A stretch of 19,715 nucleotides of DNA, taken from Clostridia bacterium (GTDB lineage: Bacteria; Bacillota; Clostridia; Oscillospirales; CAG-272). The stretch lies in NCBI GenBank assembly GCA_017958705.1, contig JAGDCE010000029.1, positions 1-19,715 of the forward strand, written 5' to 3'. The translations under genes were made by a program, and so were the position numbers. Shown here piece after piece: positions 7,509 through 13,902 of this stretch; position 1 is the first letter of the stretch, and each line of letters opens with the position of its first letter. The notes under the pieces were generated by a model. The model was not told the DNA's origin. It did no database searches and saw only the letters and a list, made by a program, of their open reading frames with translations.

Positions 7509-7537
7509 TTGCAAAACCGGGTTTTATGTGTTATAAT
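7509..7537 (+). promoter_or_regulatory. Sigma-A promoter of the EEP lipoprotein gene
   Basis: -35 TTGCAA (7509-7514), 17-bp spacer, consensus -10 TATAAT (7532-7537). Transcription should begin near 7544, which excludes an upstream in-frame ATG at 7526 as the start codon. Confidence 0.82.
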
Positions 7538-7567
7538 CAAATAAACAACATCTTCGGGAGAACGATC

Positions 7568-9472
7568 ATGATTTCATCAGTTCGAAAACAGCATTTTATC
7601 AGGATTATATCCGTGTTTCTGCTGCTTTGCCTGTGCGCGCCGGTACTGACGGGCTGCGGCGAAGAAACAGAGACGACGGACGCGATATCGTATGACGACA
7701 CGACTGTCACGGTCACAGACACCGACGGGGTCGCGACCGGGACCGAAGCGGCGACGGATACGGAGCCGGCGGCGACCGATACGCAGACCACTGTGAACGA
7801 CACGACAGCCGCGGACGACACGACAGCCGCGGACGACACGACCGCCGCGGACGACACGACCGCACCCGATACCGAACCGGTCACAACGGAGCCGGTCACG
7901 ATCGAAGCTCCCGTGACGGAGCCGGAGACGAAACCGGAGACGACGGAGCCGGAGACCACCGCGCCGGAAACGAAACCGGAGACGACGGAGCCGGAGACGA
8001 CCGCGCCCGCGCCGCTCGATCCGCTCGACGTGATCAAAGTCGACGCCGACAACGCCGCGGGTCTGCTCGGCTATTTCAGCCGCGAGCGTTACTGCAAAGC
8101 CGAGGCGGCGGACGACGGCGCCGGAGGCAAAGCGATCCGCATCACGACGAATGGCGTGATCTCGGCAAACTCCGCGTGTCCTGTCATATACTTCGACTAC
8201 AAGGGATACTGCGCATCCGTCGGAAAAGCAAACGTTAACGTCGCCGAGGCGCCGTTCATCGTTCTCAAAGTCAGGCTCGCGGACGCTCACGACCGCAGGT
8301 TCGGGCTTCTCGGCGTGGCGGAGCTCAGCGAATCCACAGCGACGCGCACCGAGATATACACCGTGGTCCCGTCCGCGGACAAGTGGTGTTATATATGCTT
8401 TGATTTTACAAAAGCCGTGCGAACGAACGACATAAGCGCGTTCCGCATTGATTTCGAACAGAACGCCGGTAAAAACGGCGAGAGCGTGCTTATCAGCGAG
8501 ATCCGCGTCTGCACGAGATCCGAGGCAGAAAAGTACGTGACTCCGGACGTTTATCCGGTACAGGAACAGACGGGCGACGGTCTGGCGCTCCGCTTGCTTC
8601 AGTTCAATATACAGACCGAAAACGGCAACAACGCGCCGTTCATCGTCAGATCCGAGCTTTACCGCAGGCTCGTTGACGAGCTGATGCCAGACGTCGTCGG
8701 TATGGAAGAAGTTACGACGACGTGGCGCAAGTGGCTTAACGAATACGTTTTCAACGACTCGTACGCATCCGTCGGCGAGCCGCGTTCGGCCGGCGGCGAA
8801 GCGAACCCGATCTACTACCGCAAGGACAAATTCGAGCTTATCGACAGCGGCACGTTCTGGCTGTCCGACACGCCGGACAAGGTCGGATCGCTGACGTCCG
8901 TCGTCGTTGATGAAAAAGAATACAAGGCGAATTACCCGAGGATCTGCACCTGGGCGGTTCTGCGTGACAAGGCGACAGGCGTGCGGTTCATCCACATGAA
9001 CACGCATCTCGACCACAACGGCGACAACAGCTCCACGGTCGGCAACACTATAAGAAAAGAACAGATCAAAGTCATTATCAAGTTCGCGCAGAATTACAAG
9101 GATATGCCGATGTTCCTGTCCGGCGACCTAAACAACCGCCGCACTACGAGCGCGGGCAAGACGTACGCGCTGATAAAGATGATCAGCGGACAGAGCGTTA
9201 TCAAAGAGGAAGACGGCACGACTTATTCGATCGCGCTCTCCGACTCGCGCCTCGACGCGCCGGTGACCGTCGACGGGAACCACACCGCCACGATGACGAA
9301 AAACTATGACGAGTCAAGCACCTCTTACGATCCGACGCGCGAGCCGATAGATTACGTGTTCTACGATCCGCAGAACACAACGGCGCTGACTTACGAAACG
9401 TTTCTGATATCACAGGACGGTCTGTGGATCTCCGACCATCTGCCGGTGTTCACGACGTTTGAAATCAAATAA
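7568..9472 (+). CDS. Lipoprotein with Thr/Pro/Glu-rich linker and endonuclease/exonuclease/phosphatase domain
   Basis: A 634-residue surface lipoprotein. Residues 1-29 form a lipoprotein signal ending in VLTG-Cys30. Residues ~34-150 are a low-complexity Thr/Pro/Glu/Asp linker built of repeats. Residues ~155-320 look like a beta-sandwich module (IYFDYKGY, FIVLKVRLAD, WCYICFDFT), possibly carbohydrate-binding; this is inference. Residues ~338-634 are an EEP (DNase I-like) domain with all core residues: FNI Asn347, GMEE Glu380, NTHLDH His480, SGDLN Asp520/Asn522, and SDHLP Asp622/His623. It probably cleaves a phosphoester outside the cell (nucleic acid, sugar phosphate or phospholipid). Start chosen at 7568 because GGGAG lies 7 nt upstream and the earlier ATG is inside the promoter. 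Single-gene transcript. Confidence 0.9.
   Translation: MISSVRKQHFIRIISVFLLLCLCAPVLTGCGEETETTDAISYDDTTVTVTDTDGVATGTEAATDTEPAATDTQTTVNDTTAADDTTAADDTTAADDTTAPDTEPVTTEPVTIEAPVTEPETKPETTEPETTAPETKPETTEPETTAPAPLDPLDVIKVDADNAAGLLGYFSRERYCKAEAADDGAGGKAIRITTNGVISANSACPVIYFDYKGYCASVGKANVNVAEAPFIVLKVRLADAHDRRFGLLGVAELSESTATRTEIYTVVPSADKWCYICFDFTKAVRTNDISAFRIDFEQNAGKNGESVLISEIRVCTRSEAEKYVTPDVYPVQEQTGDGLALRLLQFNIQTENGNNAPFIVRSELYRRLVDELMPDVVGMEEVTTTWRKWLNEYVFNDSYASVGEPRSAGGEANPIYYRKDKFELIDSGTFWLSDTPDKVGSLTSVVVDEKEYKANYPRICTWAVLRDKATGVRFIHMNTHLDHNGDNSSTVGNTIRKEQIKVIIKFAQNYKDMPMFLSGDLNNRRTTSAGKTYALIKMISGQSVIKEEDGTTYSIALSDSRLDAPVTVDGNHTATMTKNYDESSTSYDPTREPIDYVFYDPQNTTALTYETFLISQDGLWISDHLPVFTTFEIK
7799..7864 (+). 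repeat. 18-bp in-frame tandem repeat in lipoprotein linker
   Basis: About 3.7 copies of an 18-bp unit (7799-7816, 7817-7834, 7835-7852, then a partial copy) encode repeated DTTAAD. The first two copies are identical and the third differs by one base, so copy number may vary by slippage without breaking the frame. Confidence 0.85.
7925..8008 (+). repeat. 42-bp in-frame duplication in lipoprotein linker
   Basis: Two near-identical 42-bp units (7925-7966 and 7967-8008) each encode ETKPETTEPETTAP. The TTEPE wording recurs in the linker of the LtaS-like protein at 17194-17313. Confidence 0.85.
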
Positions 9473-9576
9473 TACCCGATATTCAAAAGAAAAAGGCGGG
9501 CCGGATGATACCCGGACGTCATAAGGAAGTTTTTTCACCGTGCGTCAGCGTGGCGAGTAGTGAACGCTTAACAAAA

Positions 9577-9610
9577 GCAGACTGAAAACAAAATCAGACT
9601 GCATTTTCTT
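9577..9610 (+). terminator. Probable terminator of the EEP lipoprotein gene
   Basis: Arms GCAGACTGA (9577-9585) and TCAGACTGC (9594-9602) pair with one A-A mismatch around an 8-nt loop and are followed by ATTTTCTT. It lies about 105 nt after the stop codon. No closer strong hairpin with a T-tract was seen. Confidence 0.6.
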
Positions 9611-9623
9611 ATTCATCCGGTAT

Positions 9624-9690
9624 AATGAAGACGTTCGCTTCGCTCACTGATGAAGACAGCAACCGAGTTGCTTAATGAAGCGAAGCCGCC
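9624..9690. repeat. Short-period array with ATGAAG word and palindromic spacers
   Basis: The word AATGAAG or GATGAAG recurs at 9624-9630, 9649-9655 and 9674-9680, exactly 25 bp apart. The second spacer contains the hairpin AGCAA-CCGAG-TTGCT. GAAGCGAAGC near 9677-9686 can also pair with GCTTCGCT near 9637-9644, making a large composite hairpin. It occupies the gap between two convergent genes and could block read-through from the NAPRTase gene, which has no separate terminator. The same layout with a different word is at 19632-19713. Confidence 0.65.
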
Positions 9691-9708
9691 CGTTTTGTTT
9701 TATCGTTC

Positions 9709-10905
9709 TCAGTTCTTTTCTCTGTTGATCCTGAATTTAACGGCGCTCTTTAAATATTCGAGATATCCCTCGTCACTGCACATCGCTTTGCCGACGTCGT
9801 CGGACAGCTTCGCCACCGGTCTGCCGTTGACGTACTGGAGCTTGATCACGATATTGAGCGCGCTCTCGCACGTATCGTTTGCCACGAAGGTGCCGATGCC
9901 GAACGATACCTTCGTCTTGTTGCAGAAATACTCGTGAAGCTTCTGCGCGCGGTCGAAATCGAGGCTGTCGCTGAACAGCAAAAGCTTCGTCCTCGGATCG
10001 ACGCCGTAGCTTTCGTAATGGCGGATTATCTTTTCGCCCCAAACGTACGGGTCGCCGCTGTCGTGGCGGACGCCGGTGTAGTTGTTTACCATGGAGCGGT
10101 CGAAATCGAGCAGGAACAGGTCTGTCGTGATCGTATCGGTCAGAGCCGTTCCGTTATCGCCCTTGTACTCGTCGTACCAGTCGCGCATCGCGTAGTGGTT
10201 CGTGTAGGAGAGCGGGATCGAGTCTATGCCCTGATACATCTGCACGAATTCGTGCGCGTACGTTCCGATCGGCGTAACGTCATATTTCATGGCGAGATAT
10301 ACGTTCGAGGTACCGACGCAGTTCTTCGTCTCAGCGCAGAAGCGGCGGACGACGACGTCCTCCCATTCGCGCGACAGACGCCTGCGGCAGCCGAATTCGG
10401 CGAATTTAAACGTGTATTTGCCCTCGTTGAACGCCTTTATCTTGGCGTTCAGGCGTTCTTCGGCCGACGCTCTCAGCGTTTCGTAATCGTATTTCATGCG
10501 GAAATAAACTTCGTTTATTATCTCGAGCAGATATATCTCGAACTGCATCGCGGAAAACAGCGGACCGTCGACCACGACGGAAAGCTCTCCCGAATCGAGA
10601 AGCTTTACGGTCACGTAATCCCTTATGGGATGCCAGAGACGCAGAAATTCCACGTAGTCGGATTTGATGAATCTGATGGAGCGAAGATATTCAAGTTCTT
10701 CCTTTTTGAATCTCAACGAGCAGAGATGGTCGACCTGTGCGTTTATCTCGTCCGCCATTTCCTGCGTGAACACTACGCCTTTATTGCGGCACTTGAAAAA
10801 GTACTGACCGCATAAGTCCGTGTGTTTGTGGAAGATCACCTGATCCATATTGAATTTGTAAAGGTCGGTATCAAGCAGAGATACCACGATGGGCTCAAGT
10901 TTCAT
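9709..10905 (-). CDS. pncB: Nicotinate phosphoribosyltransferase
   Basis: Cytoplasmic enzyme of NAD salvage: nicotinate + PRPP (+ ATP) to nicotinate mononucleotide. The 398-residue length is that of the short E. coli/Salmonella-type enzyme. Visible motifs: LLDTDLYKFNM near the N-terminus, GTYAHEF with His218 matching the phosphorylated active-site histidine of the family, and VRHDSGDP at 279-286 for phosphoribosyl binding. The start at 10905 has GGAGGT (10911-10916) 5 nt upstream; a longer in-frame start at 10932 is rejected because the ribosome site would lie inside it. Divergent from the reductase gene. No promoter matching consensus well was found on this strand between 10917 and 11060. 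Confidence 0.95.
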   Translation of the reverse strand: MKLEPIVVSLLDTDLYKFNMDQVIFHKHTDLCGQYFFKCRNKGVVFTQEMADEINAQVDHLCSLRFKKEELEYLRSIRFIKSDYVEFLRLWHPIRDYVTVKLLDSGELSVVVDGPLFSAMQFEIYLLEIINEVYFRMKYDYETLRASAEERLNAKIKAFNEGKYTFKFAEFGCRRRLSREWEDVVVRRFCAETKNCVGTSNVYLAMKYDVTPIGTYAHEFVQMYQGIDSIPLSYTNHYAMRDWYDEYKGDNGTALTDTITTDLFLLDFDRSMVNNYTGVRHDSGDPYVWGEKIIRHYESYGVDPRTKLLLFSDSLDFDRAQKLHEYFCNKTKVSFGIGTFVANDTCESALNIVIKLQYVNGRPVAKLSDDVGKAMCSDEGYLEYLKSAVKFRINREKN

Positions 10906-10965
10906 TTTGCACCTCCGGTAAAATGACGTCACTCGCCGGTATTCGATTTAATTTGCCGTATCCTC

Positions 10966-10994
10966 TTGACAAATCAGACGGCGGGTGATATAAT
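10966..10994 (+). promoter_or_regulatory. Consensus sigma-A promoter of the reductase gene
   Basis: Perfect -35 TTGACA (10966-10971), 17-bp spacer, perfect -10 TATAAT (10989-10994). Transcription should begin near 11001, giving a leader of about 117 nt before the start at 11118. This is the strongest promoter match in the window. Confidence 0.88.
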
Positions 10995-11008
10995 AAAATT
11001 CAAATATT

Positions 11009-11029
11009 TATTATCGTTTTTCGATAATA
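11009..11029. promoter_or_regulatory. Inverted repeat just after the transcription start (operator or leader hairpin)
   Basis: Perfect 8-bp arms TATTATCG (11009-11016) and CGATAATA (11022-11029) flank five T's, 8-28 bp after the predicted start of transcription. The position suits a repressor operator; as RNA it would be a 5' hairpin that could stabilise the transcript. I could not assign it to a known regulator. Confidence 0.5.
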
Positions 11030-11117
11030 CGCGTTAAGCCGCGGCGATCCGTCCGCGCCGTGCGCGCTGCTTATATTATACACAAAATAAAGGATTTGTC
11101 AATACCGGAGCGACCAT

Positions 11118-12164
11118 ATGTTGAAAAACAGCTACGATACGATCATAATCGGCGCGGGTCCCGCGGGGCTTTCCTGCGCCATGCAGCTTAAGAGGCTCGG
11201 CAAAAGCGATCTGCTCGTCGCGGAACGCTGCAAATTCCCGCGCGACAAGTGCTGCGCCGGATACATAACGAACAAGACGAAAAAGGCTTACGAGGAGTTC
11301 GGACTCGACGTCGACGGCTGCGGATATACGCTGATAGACGATTTCAGACTCATATACAAAAACCGCGAAAAACAGAAGATAAGAAACAGATTCCTCTACA
11401 CCGGGCCGCGGATAAACCGTGTTGAGCTTGACGACGCGTTCTTCCGGCTCGCGGTAAGCGCCGGCGTGACCGTCGCCGAAAAGACGGCGATAATCTCTCA
11501 CGACGCCGACGCGCACACGGTGACGTTTTCCGGCGGTGTGACCGTTAAATACAGGCATATCGTGTTCGCCGACGGCACGCTCGGCTTCGGGAGCAGATAT
11601 CAGGACAGGCGCCGCCGCAACATAGCGATGCAGCTGATTTTCCCGACGGATAAAGAAAACGGCATAAAAATAATCTTCGGCGCCTCGCCCAAAGGTTACG
11701 GCTGGCAGAGCACGTACAACGGCCGCTGCAACGTCGGGCTTACCGACTACTACGACAAAAACAGGGATTACCGGGCGCTGTTTGAAGAATACTTATCGTC
11801 GCTCGGCGTCGACGCCGACGTCTCCGGGCTTTACGCGGCGTTCACGCCGGCGAGCGTCGGAAAACCGGTCATCGGCGACGTTTATTTCGTCGGCGACGCG
11901 CTCGGCGCGTGCGACCCTCTGACGCTTTCCGGCCTGCGCTACGGCATCGGAAGCGGCAAGGCCGCGGCGCAGTCGATCTCGGCGTCAGACCCGAAAATAC
12001 TTCGCCGTTACGCCGCCGCTCTGCGGTTCAAGTTCGCGATATCGTCCGCTTTGATGCGTGTTTTCTATCTGCGTCCGGTTCAGTTTCTCGTTTTCAACGT
12101 CGGCTGTACGGTGCTTCGCCCGTTCGTAACGTTCGGGTTCAACAGATTCTTATGCCGCAAATAG
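11118..12164 (+). CDS. FAD-dependent geranylgeranyl-reductase-family oxidoreductase
   Basis: A 348-residue flavoprotein of the geranylgeranyl reductase/PHBH-like superfamily, whose members often reduce prenyl-chain double bonds or hydroxylate aromatics. The N-terminal FAD site GAGPAG is at residues 12-17, followed by an Arg/Lys-rich FPRDKCCAGYIT segment (40-51) in the position where GGR-family members have PxxKxCGG. The second FAD motif, YFVGDALGACDPLTLSG, is at 256-272. The C-terminus is hydrophobic (ALMRVFYLRPVQFLVFNVG), suggesting membrane association. Start supported by GGAG 7 nt upstream. The next gene, an acyltransferase, lies 73 nt downstream, hinting at a lipid role. Substrate unknown. 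Confidence 0.85.
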   Translation: MLKNSYDTIIIGAGPAGLSCAMQLKRLGKSDLLVAERCKFPRDKCCAGYITNKTKKAYEEFGLDVDGCGYTLIDDFRLIYKNREKQKIRNRFLYTGPRINRVELDDAFFRLAVSAGVTVAEKTAIISHDADAHTVTFSGGVTVKYRHIVFADGTLGFGSRYQDRRRRNIAMQLIFPTDKENGIKIIFGASPKGYGWQSTYNGRCNVGLTDYYDKNRDYRALFEEYLSSLGVDADVSGLYAAFTPASVGKPVIGDVYFVGDALGACDPLTLSGLRYGIGSGKAAAQSISASDPKILRRYAAALRFKFAISSALMRVFYLRPVQFLVFNVGCTVLRPFVTFGFNRFLCRK

Positions 12165-12181
12165 CATTTTGAGAAAAGCTC

Positions 12182-12210
12182 TTGCATTTTCGTCTTCTTT
12201 GTGATATAAT
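12182..12210 (+). promoter_or_regulatory. Sigma-A promoter of the acyltransferase gene
   Basis: -35 TTGCAT (12182-12187), 17-bp spacer, consensus -10 TATAAT (12205-12210), 28 bp before the start codon. No terminator separates it from the reductase gene, so read-through from upstream is also likely. Confidence 0.8.
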
Positions 12211-12237
12211 GAGTCATCTTTCATCAAGGAGTTTTTT

Positions 12238-13572
12238 ATGAGCAAGGAAGGAAAGCAGAAACCCAACCTGCAGCAGAAGCTTGAAAAGCGAAAATTCAAG
12301 ATACCGAGCCGCACGGTGACCGGCCTTTACAACGCCATCGGTTCGACCGTGCTTTTACCGAAATACGCGCCTCATTTTTCATCCGAAGTCGACATAAACG
12401 ACCGCGAGGGAGCGTGCTTCCTCATCTGGAACCATCTTTCACGCCTCGACCACCTTTACACGATGAAGCTCGTGTACCCCGGCAGATATAACATGGTCGC
12501 CGGATACAGCGAATTCTTCAGATCGCACCTTCACACGGTGTTCAGACTCAACCGCATCCTGCCGAAAAAGGTCTATACGCAGGACCGACTCGGCATCAAA
12601 GCGATAAACTCGATAATCAAACAGGGCGGGATCGTAACGTTTTCGCCCGAGGGCATGAGCTCGATCTACGGCACGAACCAGCCCGTGGTCCCCGGCTCCG
12701 GCCATTTTCTGAAGCATTACGGCATCCCCGTTTACTGCGTGCGCATGCGCGGACAGTATCTGACGAGCACAAAGCATTTTCTTGAGGAGCGCAAGGGGCG
12801 CACGGAAGCGCATCTGTTCCTGCTCTTCACGCCGGAGCAGTTGAAAAGCATGACCGACGAGGAAGTCGAGGACGCGCTCAACGAAGAGTTCCGCCACGAC
12901 GAATTCGAGTGGACGTACGAGCGCGGCATCAAATGGGAGATGCACGGGCACAGCTGCGAGCATCTCGACGAGATCTGCTACCGCTGTCCGAAATGCGGCG
13001 CCGAGCTTTCGATGGAAGCCGAAGGCGACAGCATAAGATGCAAGGTCTGTTCCAACGGCGCCATGATGAACGACAGATACGAGTTCATCCCGTTCAACGG
13101 CTCCTGCGTCATACCGCGCTCACCCTCTCAGTGGGTGCTCGACGAGCGCGCCGCGGTGATAAAGCAGATAAGAGAAGATCCGGAATTCTCTTTCTCCGAG
13201 CACGTCACGCTCGGATATCTGCCGCCCGACAAATACGTGAACAAGATGAAGACGAGCGAGCCGTGCGGCGAGGGCGTCTTCACGATAGACCATAAAGGGA
13301 TCAGATTCGAGGGTACGAAAAACGGCGAGCCGTTCTCGTTCGAGCTCGGATATTCCACGGTCTACTCGCTTGCCATAATGACGAGCACGGCGAAATTCTC
13401 GCTGTATATAAACGGCGCGTTCTACGAATTCACGCCGGATCGCCGCAGCGTCGGCAAGATGCTGCTGCTGACCGAGGAGATGCACCGGTATCATTACAAC
13501 TCCTGGCGCAACTTCAAATGGTACGATTATCTGTACGAGGGCGTACGGCTCGGCATCGACCGTGAACAATAA
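12238..13572 (+). CDS. PlsC-type (LPLAT) acyltransferase with a zinc ribbon and extra C-terminal domain
   Basis: A 444-residue protein. Residues ~30-200 are a lysophospholipid/glycerolipid acyltransferase domain: motif I NHLSRLD (His66, Asp71) and motif III FSPEG (135-139), matching the family NHxxxxD and FPEG patterns. Typical stand-alone PlsC proteins are near 200-250 residues, so this is long. Residues ~250-271 are a four-cysteine zinc ribbon (CPKC ... CKVC; Cys250, 253, 268, 271), followed by an unassigned domain (~280-444) rich in beta-type sequence. The ribbon could bind metal for structure or partner contact; its role is unknown. RBS AAGGAG is 6 nt before the ATG. Followed at once by a strong bidirectional terminator. 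The acyl acceptor cannot be predicted; 1-acyl-glycerol-3-phosphate is the default. Confidence 0.87.
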   Translation: MSKEGKQKPNLQQKLEKRKFKIPSRTVTGLYNAIGSTVLLPKYAPHFSSEVDINDREGACFLIWNHLSRLDHLYTMKLVYPGRYNMVAGYSEFFRSHLHTVFRLNRILPKKVYTQDRLGIKAINSIIKQGGIVTFSPEGMSSIYGTNQPVVPGSGHFLKHYGIPVYCVRMRGQYLTSTKHFLEERKGRTEAHLFLLFTPEQLKSMTDEEVEDALNEEFRHDEFEWTYERGIKWEMHGHSCEHLDEICYRCPKCGAELSMEAEGDSIRCKVCSNGAMMNDRYEFIPFNGSCVIPRSPSQWVLDERAAVIKQIREDPEFSFSEHVTLGYLPPDKYVNKMKTSEPCGEGVFTIDHKGIRFEGTKNGEPFSFELGYSTVYSLAIMTSTAKFSLYINGAFYEFTPDRRSVGKMLLLTEEMHRYHYNSWRNFKWYDYLYEGVRLGIDREQ

Positions 13573-13576
13573 AAGT

Positions 13577-13613
13577 AAAAGACCGGCTGATAAGCATCAT
13601 CAGCCGGTCTTTT
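13577..13613. terminator. Strong bidirectional terminator between convergent genes
   Basis: A 15-bp perfect stem (13577-13591 with 13599-13613, 7-nt loop) with the GC-rich core GACCGGCTGAT and A/T ends gives a T-tract on both strands. It lies 4 nt after the plus-strand acyltransferase stop and 34 nt after the end of the minus-strand operon. Confidence 0.92.
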
Positions 13614-13647
13614 CTACGGCGCATTCGCCGCCTTTTTTCTTTTTCGT

Positions 13648-13902
13648 TCAGTCTTTTATGACTGCGTCGTCCTCGACTTTTTTGTCGGCGTTCTCGTCTA
13701 TTGCGAGCTTTTCGGTCTCGTCGTTTATGACGATGTCGTCCTCGACCTCTTTGCCGGCGTTCTCGTCTATACCGAGCGTTTTGGACACTTTCTGCTTAGC
13801 CTTGCGGAAACGCAGGAAAAGCCACGATCCTATACCGACGGCTACGCCCGCGATCAGCGGGATGGCGTATGAAAACGCGCTTATATCGATATATAACAGC
13901 AT
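13648..13902 (-). CDS. Small single-pass membrane protein with duplicated acidic tail
   Basis: An 84-residue protein, last gene of the LtaS-like/YidC-transferase operon. One membrane helix (residues ~10-30) is followed by the basic stretch RFRKAKQK, which predicts the C-terminus inside the cell. The tail contains two copies of an 18-residue acidic unit (44-61 and 67-84, IDENA.K.VEDD..I.D) at a 23-residue period. Its ATG overlaps the last base of the fusion gene's TAA, and AAGGAG lies in the end of that gene, so translation is probably coupled. The coupling suggests it works with the fusion protein, perhaps as an accessory subunit. No family recognised. Confidence 0.75.
   Translation of the reverse strand: MLLYIDISAFSYAIPLIAGVAVGIGSWLFLRFRKAKQKVSKTLGIDENAGKEVEDDIVINDETEKLAIDENADKKVEDDAVIKD
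13651..13773 (-). repeat. 69-bp-period repeat in the small membrane protein gene
   Basis: The segments at 13720-13773 and 13651-13704 encode the duplicated 18-residue acidic unit and remain closely similar at DNA level, which points to a fairly recent in-frame duplication. Confidence 0.75.

Noticed and set aside
7526..7567. Upstream ATG start for the EEP lipoprotein
   Set aside because: That ATG falls inside the promoter spacer, before the predicted transcription start; starting at 7568 gives a clean lipoprotein signal and a GGGAG ribosome site.
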